NCBI GenBank assembly: GCA_007570785.1 | Contig: ML664157.1 | Span: 7,334,074 to 7,398,073, forward strand | Direction of reading: 5' to 3' | DNA: 64,000 nt | DNA from: Antilocapra americana | Lineage: Eukaryota > Chordata > Mammalia > Artiodactyla > Antilocapridae | Part shown: positions 56,861 to 64,000 of the stretch, piece after piece | How positions within the stretch are numbered: position 1 is the first letter of the stretch | Layout: every line of letters starts with the position of its first letter | The notes under the pieces: model-generated | What the model saw: the letters and a program-made list of their open reading frames with translations, nothing else | Told to the model about the DNA's origin: nothing | Databases searched by the model: none | Position numbers and translations under genes: made by a program

Positions 56861-59800
56861 AAATGTATAATATAAACATGTATTTAAATTTATTATTATT
56901 TATTTTTTATTAAATATATATGTTTGTATATGATATATACTGATTATTATCTGTTTTCCCCTCTCCTCAAATCTACTCTCTTTAGGAACTGCAGATTATT
57001 TTAAAATATGTAATGTGGATCAATGATTTATATTCATCATTACCAGAGACCTCCACATTACATGAAACAATAAATCCTGGATGAATCCTATAGCAAGTTT
57101 TTTCTTTCTTTTTTGAACCTCATAATAAGTTTCAGTCTAAAGCAGCTTTAAAGCAATATTTATAGCAATCAGTAACAACCACCTACTTAAGTATCTTTAA
57201 TGTTGGCATTTAAAATGGAAGCAATTCATTGGCTTGTCAGCCCAGTGATGTTTGAGTAATGATGATGATTTAGGCAAACACAAATCATGCTTCTTATTGG
57301 ACTGTTGGATATACCAAAAAAAATGAAGTTAAATAATATTTCATGATGTTAATTTATTGTTTTTCTTTCTGTGATCCCCTCTCCTCACTCTCATTTCAAG
57401 CAGTTTGCCATCATATGTCTTCCTTACACCTGGAGCACAGCCAAAACCTATTCAGGAAATTATGCTGTTTACTACTCTAGAACAACTTTTAAGAAGATTA
57501 GCAGTTATCTGAAAAAATATATGGCAGAGTTGAGGTGGGAAAAAGAAGGGGTGAGATATGAGTTTGATTGCTCTTCAGGCCAAACATGTCTGGTGCCCTT
57601 TGGTGCCATGCCAACAGAAAATAACCTGACTTGATTGAGAAGTGATTGAGTATTGCCAAGGCAGGTAGGACCATAAGCAGCCTTGACAAAGATGCCAATG
57701 CCCCCTGGAATGGCACAGAAATGGCAGGGGACTGAGGATGTGAAGGTCTCTGTGACTGAATAAACCAATGATGAAGCAAGGTAACCAAGGATTGGGTGAG
57801 TCACAAGTCGACTGGGACAGAGAAACCAAGGACATGAATAACCAATGGCTGCATGGACTTGCTGTATCTCATCCACCTAGGCATTGCAAATATCACAGAT
57901 TTGTGGGTAAATGAGAGTGAAGGACACCTTGCAAGATTAAGAATAGTCTGAATTTTGTTCCTTTCTCCCCTTGCCAGTCAGACAAAAGAGGTAATTGATA
58001 TAAAATTAAGTGGAGCTTTAGAAAAGAAAGAATATTATATTTCTTATACTTCTGAGATTGTAAAGTAAGACATACTCATACCTGATGACAGTAACCATTG
58101 TGTTGATACTCTTCAAGAGTCTGAGTGATGTGATGGAAAGTCCAGTGGTTCACTGAACTTGAAGATCCCAAGCAATCTCCAAAGAGGTGTTACACTGGAT
58201 AGTTGCCACTTCTACCCATTAGAACATGACTGGAAGAAAGCAGGTTGAAAATTCAACAAGTACTAGACTTATGTGAAAGACACAGAAAACCAGAAACTCC
58301 CTTCAGCTCTGCAATGTTTGAATGCTAGGGCCAAGGCTTTGCTCTTCATGACTGCCCTCAGTACTGTGATGCTCATTCTCTCAGCTCTCCAAACTCTTTG
58401 GTCATTAATTCCCTAAACATTCAGAGCCTTACACCTGATCCTCCTGGCGCTGAATTTTCCTTCCTCTGGTACTCTGTGACCAGCAATTATAATTTCTGTA
58501 GACCAGGAAGGTGAAGTTCTCATTCAACTTTTTCTTTCCAAGTTCTCCCCTTTCTCCCATAAGAAACACTTTCCATTCTGAACCCTCAATATTGTCCCAG
58601 AAAGCATTAACAAATTCCCTCTCCGGAATTCTGTCACAAAATTCCTTTTATGATCAGCTTATCATTTCTGCCTAAGCCTGATGTGAATGAATACATATAC
58701 TCTAATAACCATGGATTGTATGAGTGCTCTATGGTACAGTTTATCCTGAATTAAGTATCTGCGCATAATATATACTTAATAGTAATATTTCTTTTCCTCT
58801 TGGATCAGTCCTTTTAGTTTTCTTTCCATCCAGACTTCTGTTTACTTATGAACTCTAACCAACTTTTGCTTTTGTTTGGTTTTATCTTTTTTTCACTACC
58901 CTAGGGAGGCAGATCCTGGCAGATTTTCCAGATACCACTCACTCATTTTATCTTTCACTAATCAGTAACTTATGCAACCTCTTCAGCCTAAGCACTCAGA
59001 ATATAGAAACAAATGGTTGATAATATTGGCCATCTGAAAACAAAGCAGCTAATACAGTTTTATTTCTCACTGAGAAAAGAAAATAGATAGCCTAGACACA
59101 GAAATAGTGACAATGAAAAAGAGTCAAGAAAGGGCTGAAAGTGATTATGACGTCTTGTAAAAAGATGGGTGGATGATGCAAAGAGAGAACGAAAACTCAG
59201 GTTCTGTCCCTCACCCTCTGTAAATACAGTCTCCCACTGGATGCCATCTATAACATGACTTTATTCTAGAAGGTTTTACTGGTAGGAACAAACACCAGGA
59301 GTTGTCCAGATCATCATTCCTCTTCATAGAATTACCTCCTTAGTGATGTTCTCTGAGTTTGGCCCAAACTCAGTTGGCCAGAATAGTTCCATTGTGACTT
59401 ATTTTTTTCTCTCTCTTTCCATTTTCTATAGTTTAATATCATTGGTTACTTTGTAAATAGTTTATTTGGTTGATAATATTGATATTTAAGAGAAGTGTTT
59501 GCTCTTTTCCAATATTTGTAGGTTTTAGCATAGTAACACCGAGCACAAAGATTTTCATTAATGAACCAGAGTCTGGAATACCAAAACCGGTTATATTATT
59601 AAAATTTCAGGTTTCTTGTTTCCCTGAGTTCGATTTTCTGCCTTTGGGCAGTAGGAGGGTAATATATCTGCTCTGAAAGAGAGCAGTGGAACCCAATGCA
59701 AGGGAAGCATATGATAGCAACACAAATGACAGAGGTTTAGTGAAAATCTCTTCTGCTAAAGGAAAGAACAAAGAAACTGGCAGGTGCTTACGATTAATTC

Positions 59801-60047
59801 CAAAGCTTCTGTACAAGTTAGAATTGAATTTTAAATCTCTTACTCAAAAGAGTCAGCAACAGCGTGACTCCATCAATAATTCATCATTTTTAAAAACGTC
59901 TTACAAATATACAATGGAGCACCAGTTTGGAAATACAGAGAGATGGATTCTCTTCCTATTCCTAATATTGGCTAACTGTGATTTTACATTTTCTATCCTT
60001 CAGTTTCCTGATATTTAAAGAAGACTCATTTACTATTTTATGAGACT
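56861..60047. other. 3.2-kb repeat-poor unique stretch
   Basis: No transposon recognised. Between 57498 and 57876 the minus strand is open in more than one frame (up to 123 codons), but I recognise no domain and the frames overlap each other, so I do not call a gene. A pyrimidine-rich run ending in 'cag' near 57412 resembles a splice acceptor, but no matching donor or protein similarity supports an exon. Confidence 0.4.
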
Positions 60048-60059
60048 AATGTTTATATT

Positions 60060-61151
60060 GACTAAGCCAAAGCCTTTGACTATGTGGATAACAACAAACT
60101 GCAGAAAATTCTTCAAGAGATGGGAATACTAGATCACCCAATCTGCCTCCTGAGAAATCTGTATGCAGGTCAAGAAGCAACAGTTGGAACCAGACATAGA
60201 ACAATAGGCTCATTCCAAAAAGGGGAAGGAGTACCTCAAGGCTGCATATTGTCACCCTTTTTATTTAACTTCTATGCAGAGTACATCATGAGAAATGCTG
60301 GACTGGATAAAACACAGGCTGGAATCAAGATTGCCGGGAGAAATATCAATAACCTCAGATACGCAAATGACACCAACTTTATGGCAAAAAGTGAAGAACT
60401 AAAGAGTCTCTTGATGAAAGTGAAAAAGGAGAGGGAAAAAGCTGGCTTAAAACTCAACATTCAGAAAACTAAGATCATGGCATATGGTCCCATCATTTCA
60501 TGGCAAGTAGATGGGGAAACAATGGAAACAGTGAGAGACTTTATTTGGAGGGACTCCAAAATCACTGTAGATGGTGACTTCAACCATGAAATTAAAAGAC
60601 GCTTGCTCCTTGGAAGAAAAGCTATGACAAACCTAGACAGCACTTTATTTTTTTAATAAAAGCAGAGACATTATTTTGCCAGCAAAAGTCTGTCTAGTCA
60701 AAGCTATGGTTTTTCCAGTAGTCCTGTATGGATGTGAGAGTTGGACCGTAAAGAAAGCAGAGTGCCAAAGAATTGATGCTTTTGAACTGTGGTGTTGTAG
60801 ACGACTCTTGAGAGTCTCTTGGACAGCAAGGAAATCCAACCAGTTGATCCTAAAGGAAATCAGTTCAGAATATTTATTGGAAGGACTGATGCTGAAGCTG
60901 AAACTCCAATACTTTGGCTACTTGATGCAAAGAACTGACTGGTTTAAAAAGCCCCTAATGCTGGGAAAGATTGAAGGCAGGAAGAGAAGGGAATGACAGA
61001 AGATGAGATGGTTGGATGGCATCACTGACTCAATGGACATGAGTATGAGTAAGCTAAGAGAGTTGGTGATGGACAGGGAAGCCTGGCATGCTGCAGTCCA
61101 TGGGGTCCTAAAGAGTTGGACATGACTGAGTGACTGAATTGAACTGAACTG
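60060..61151 (+). mobile_element. BovB LINE, 5'-truncated, perfect target duplication
   Basis: Plus strand from the RT fingers ('agccaaagcctttgactatg') to the 3' end ('gaattgaactgaactg'). The 12-mer aatgtttatatt occurs at 60048-60059 and 61152-61163. The RT box reads Y-A-N-D at 60360-60371, so a catalytic aspartate is lost. A short T-rich insertion near 60646-60657 replaces the usual 'catattaaaaagcag' and stops the frame. Confidence 0.97.
60084..60656 (+). pseudogene. BovB RT remnant
   Basis: A 190-codon frame with [36 protein letters not shown], and the long charged helix. It is the longest RT-bearing BovB frame in the window, but the changed active site and the stop in the T-rich insertion inactivate it. 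The following piece (60676-60996) carries the carboxy end from P-A-K-V-C-L-V-K-A-M-V. Confidence 0.9.
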
Positions 61152-61163
61152 AATGTTTATATT

Positions 61164-61753
61164 TTGTATTAATTGTAGGTCAGTTAGTTATTTTAACATG
61201 TTTATAAAAAATTTGCACTTTGATCTTAATTTATTATTTCTTATGAAAAATTGCTGGCCATTTTTCTACATGTGTTTTTTTTTCTTATTTTGCATAATGT
61301 GTCTAAACATCTTTCCACCTAACCAATTTGTGAATATTCACAGTTAACAAAAATTTTAAATTATGATACAGTCAATGAAGGTGATTTACTTGCAGAGGCA
61401 CAAACATACTACATCACTTATAGAAGACATACTCTGAGATGGTTAAATAGCTGTTATATTCTTTGATAGATGTTAATTAGTACCACCTGACAAGTGCTAC
61501 TGTCAATGAACAAGATACAAATAAAACAGGAAACATAATTTTTCTTTCAAAAGAATATAAACCACATATTTTCAACAGAGTTCTCTTACTTTCTATAATA
61601 AACGTGGTTTGTGCTAAAGAAGAATGTTTATTTTTGCTTCATTAACATAAGATCTCTGACTGGCTAATGAGTTCTGCCCAAGACCAGATGCAATATTGGA
61701 ACTTCAAGTTGTTTGTTACAATAGTCTAGAGATGGTTTTGTATCCTAGTAATC
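61164..61753. other. Unique sequence, nothing recognised
   Basis: No repeat or gene identified. Confidence 0.4.
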
Positions 61754-61862
61754 ACATATATGTGTAATTATATTATATATACACACACACACATATATAT
61801 TGCCTTGTCATTATATACATATATGTGTGAAATATATGTTTGTGTGTGTATATTTGCACACA
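61754..61862. repeat. Mixed (TA)/(CA)/(TG) tract
   Basis: Alternating purine-pyrimidine runs, including 'acacacacacac' near 61781 and 'tgtttgtgtgtgta' near 61838. Impure and interrupted. Confidence 0.85.
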
Positions 61863-61908
61863 ATAATCCTACAATAATTTATTTAGTGGTAGGTATGATA
61901 TGTTTGAG

Positions 61909-62121
61909 GGCTTCCCTGATGGCTCAGCAAGTTAAGAACTGCCTGCAGCGCAGGAGACACAGGAGATGAAGGTTCAATTCCTGGGTCAGGAAGATACCCT
62001 GGAGGAGGAAAATGGCAACCTTCTCTAGTATTTTTGCCATGGACAGAGGACCCTGGCAGGCTATAGCCTAGGGTTTGCAAGAGTCAAACACAACTGAGTG
62101 ACTGACGCATGCATGCACGCA
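61909..62121 (+). mobile_element. Bov-tA SINE
   Basis: Plus strand, full length, from 'gggcttccctgatggctcag' to 'gagtgactgacgcatgcatg'. The tail is a small CATG/CACG tract. Confidence 0.92.
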
Positions 62122-63154
62122 CAGATGATGTGTTTTATGACAATTTCAAGAGGCAAATATACATTTTCTTGATTCTTTGTATAGAATCAATAAGCTCATC
62201 CATTTTTTAATAAACAAGATGTTTCCCTTTTATCATGAACAAGTGAAGTCTGTTTATATCTATATTAGATACAATTGTATTCTATTTTCTATGGCAGAAA
62301 ATAAAATAAATAGTAACTAAAACAAGATATTTACATTTCACATTAAATAAGTATAGAAGAGATAATATAGATATTATGGAAACTTTCAAAACATCAGAAA
62401 CTCAGGCACCTTGTAATTCCCTGAACTCCTTCTCTTGGGTATGAGCCTCATCCTTATGCTTCAGTATGCCTGCTAGAGCTCCAGCCAGCTATATCATCAT
62501 TCCAGGCAGGAAGATGGAGGAAAAAGAGAAGAAAGATACAGCCATTCCCTCACAGGAGATTACCTGGAAATCCTCACTCAAATTTTCTGCAACCATACCA
62601 CTGATGATAACTTAGTGCAATAGTCATATCTAGCTGCAAGAGAAGCATGTACCAATGTGCTAAGGTAAATGTAAGTATTCTGTTACTAACAAGAAAGGGA
62701 GATAATAGATATTGGGAAGTCACTAGCCATCATAGCTACCATACTCTGGGGCATGCTTCCTAAGAAAGTCATGTTAATATATATATATATAAATATGTAT
62801 ATATATATATATATATTTATATAAATATTCATATTTATAAATAGTCACAGACAGATACAAGTATATATAAATATATGTGTGGAGAAATATGTATATGAAG
62901 ATATAGATTGTCCTGAGATACTCAATAACCCTATATCACCCAATACATTTGCACAAACATTCATTGATATGTTCCCTTAAATATACACTTCATAAAGATG
63001 TTTCTCAGTTGAGAATAGTGTTCCTGATAACTGGGTTTATTTACATTGTAAGTAACACTTTGAGATAAAGATTCTCTTAGTGCAGAATACAGACAACCAA
63101 GTCTGAGACATAAAATTTGTCATGTCTAAAAAAATTAGCTAATAGAAACGACAT
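62122..63154. other. Unique sequence with an AT tract
   Basis: Unrecognised, apart from an impure AT tract at 62776-62878. Confidence 0.45.
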
Positions 63155-63743
63155 AATCCTTTTCCTATTTGGAACCAGTCTGTGTTCCATGTCCAGTTCT
63201 AACTGTTGCTTCCTGACCTGCATACAGATTTCTCAAGAGACAGGTCAGATTGTCTGGTATTCCTATCTCTTTCAGAATTTTCCAGTTTATTGTGATCCAC
63301 ACAGTCAAAAGCTTTGGCATAGTCAATAAAGCAGAAATAGATGTTTTTCTGGAACTCTCTTCCTTTTTTGATGATCCAGCAGAGGCTGGCAATTTGATCT
63401 CTGGTTCCTCTGCCTTTTCTAAAACCAAGAAGATCCAACCAGTCCATCCTAAAGGAGATCAGTCCTGGGGTTCATTGGAAGGACTGATGTTGAAGCTGAA
63501 ACTCCAATACTTTGGCCACCTCATGCGAAGAGTTAACTCACTGGAAAAGACCCTAATGCTCAGAAGGATTGGGGGCAGGAGAAGGGGACGACAGAGGATG
63601 AGATGGCTGGATGGCATCACAGACTCGATGGACATGGATTTGGGTGGACTCTGGGAGTTGTTGATGGACAGGGAGGCCTGGTGTGCTGCAATTCATGGGG
63701 TCGCAAAGAGTAGGACATGACTGAGGGACTGAACTGAACTGAA
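63155..63743 (+). mobile_element. BovB LINE with 5' inversion
   Basis: Left part (63155-63428) is antisense BovB RT, from 'cctatttggaaccagtctg' back to 'ccttttctaaaacca'. It joins directly to a sense 3' end (63429-63743, 'gatccaaccagtccatcc' to 'gaactgaactgaa'). The roughly 700 bases that normally separate the two regions are missing. This is the structure expected of twin priming. I could not find a clear target duplication, so an adjacent pair of insertions is not excluded. Confidence 0.88.
63250..63720 (+). pseudogene. Chimeric open frame across the BovB inversion
   Basis: A 156-codon frame. The first 58 or so residues are antisense RT translation (meaningless). The rest is the true BovB carboxy end ([35 protein letters not shown]). 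A by-product of the inversion; no function expected. Confidence 0.8.
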
Positions 63744-64000
63744 GGAAAATGGTACACATTAACCTGAATGGAAAAAAAGAATCAACAACTTACTGTATAT
63801 TACACTATGAGAATTATTATTTTATGGTACAACTTGGAGTTAAGTCTAATGTTCTGACCTCAGATTTAGAGTCTGCTGACAACTGCTGAAAGTCTATTCA
63901 GTAGAAACTGAGCAAGATGCTTTTAATTATGATTTCTTATTTAAAAGTCACACAATTCTCGAAGGTGCCATTAGACTGTATGGCTAATGTATAAATCACA
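63744..64000. other. Unique sequence to window end
   Basis: Nothing recognised. Confidence 0.4.

Noticed and set aside
57371..57634. 87-codon frame preceded by a pyrimidine-rich tract ending in cag, as a possible exon
   Set aside because: No donor site, partner exon or recognisable protein domain.
1..64000. CRISPR arrays, operons, prophage or bacterial islands
   Set aside because: The window is clearly mammalian nuclear DNA. The regular repeats are microsatellites and dispersed SINEs, not spacer arrays.

Overview
This window looks like ordinary intergenic or deep intronic DNA from a ruminant, most likely a bovid. The diagnosis rests on the repeats. There are many copies of the BovB (RTE-clade) LINE, about two dozen tRNA-Glu/Bov-A SINEs (Bov-tA, Bov-A2), CHR-type cetartiodactyl SINEs, and L1 copies with the artiodactyl 3' UTR. 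Older mammalian repeats (L2, MIR, MaLR/MLT1 LTRs, old L1M, one hAT element) lie underneath. I find no intact host protein-coding gene, no functional RNA gene and no CRISPR array. By my boundaries about half of the window is recognisable transposon sequence. Cattle, bison, buffalo, sheep and goat cannot be told apart from what I can see.

Layout. 1-5 kb: mostly unique AT-rich DNA, one SINE, one (AT)n(AG)n tract. 5-10.4 kb: two BovB copies, the second split by an L1 insertion flanked by an exact 14-bp duplication. 10.7-12 kb: an old L1 carrying two SINEs. 12-19 kb: SINEs, BovB 3' ends, a hAT element with TIRs and an 8-bp target duplication, and an MLT1 LTR broken by a SINE and an L1. 19.9-24.2 kb: one ancient L2 interrupted by a BovB, a 2.6-kb L1 with a 5' inversion, and a SINE. 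25-28.7 kb: more L1 and BovB. 29.4-31.9 kb: a decayed class II (betaretrovirus-like) endogenous retrovirus with integrase end, envelope remnant, polypurine tract and 3' LTR. 32-45 kb: sparse SINEs, MIR, L2, MLT1, an inverted BovB and an old L1. 45.6-50 kb: two BovB copies head to head, the second close to full length. 52-53.4 kb: a U6 snRNA-L1 chimeric retrotransposon. 54-56 kb: an MLT1 LTR and a SINE cluster. 56-60 kb: mostly unique. 60-61.2 kb: a BovB with a perfect 12-bp duplication. 63.2-63.7 kb: a BovB whose 5' part is inverted.

Nothing here works together as a pathway. The connecting theme is LINE biology: target-primed insertion, 5' truncation, twin-priming inversions in both L1 and BovB, template switching from U6 RNA, SINEs mobilised in trans, and repeated nesting. 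The best-supported unusual items are the U6-L1 chimera, the inverted BovB copies and the nested twin-primed L1. I found no convincing new biological system.
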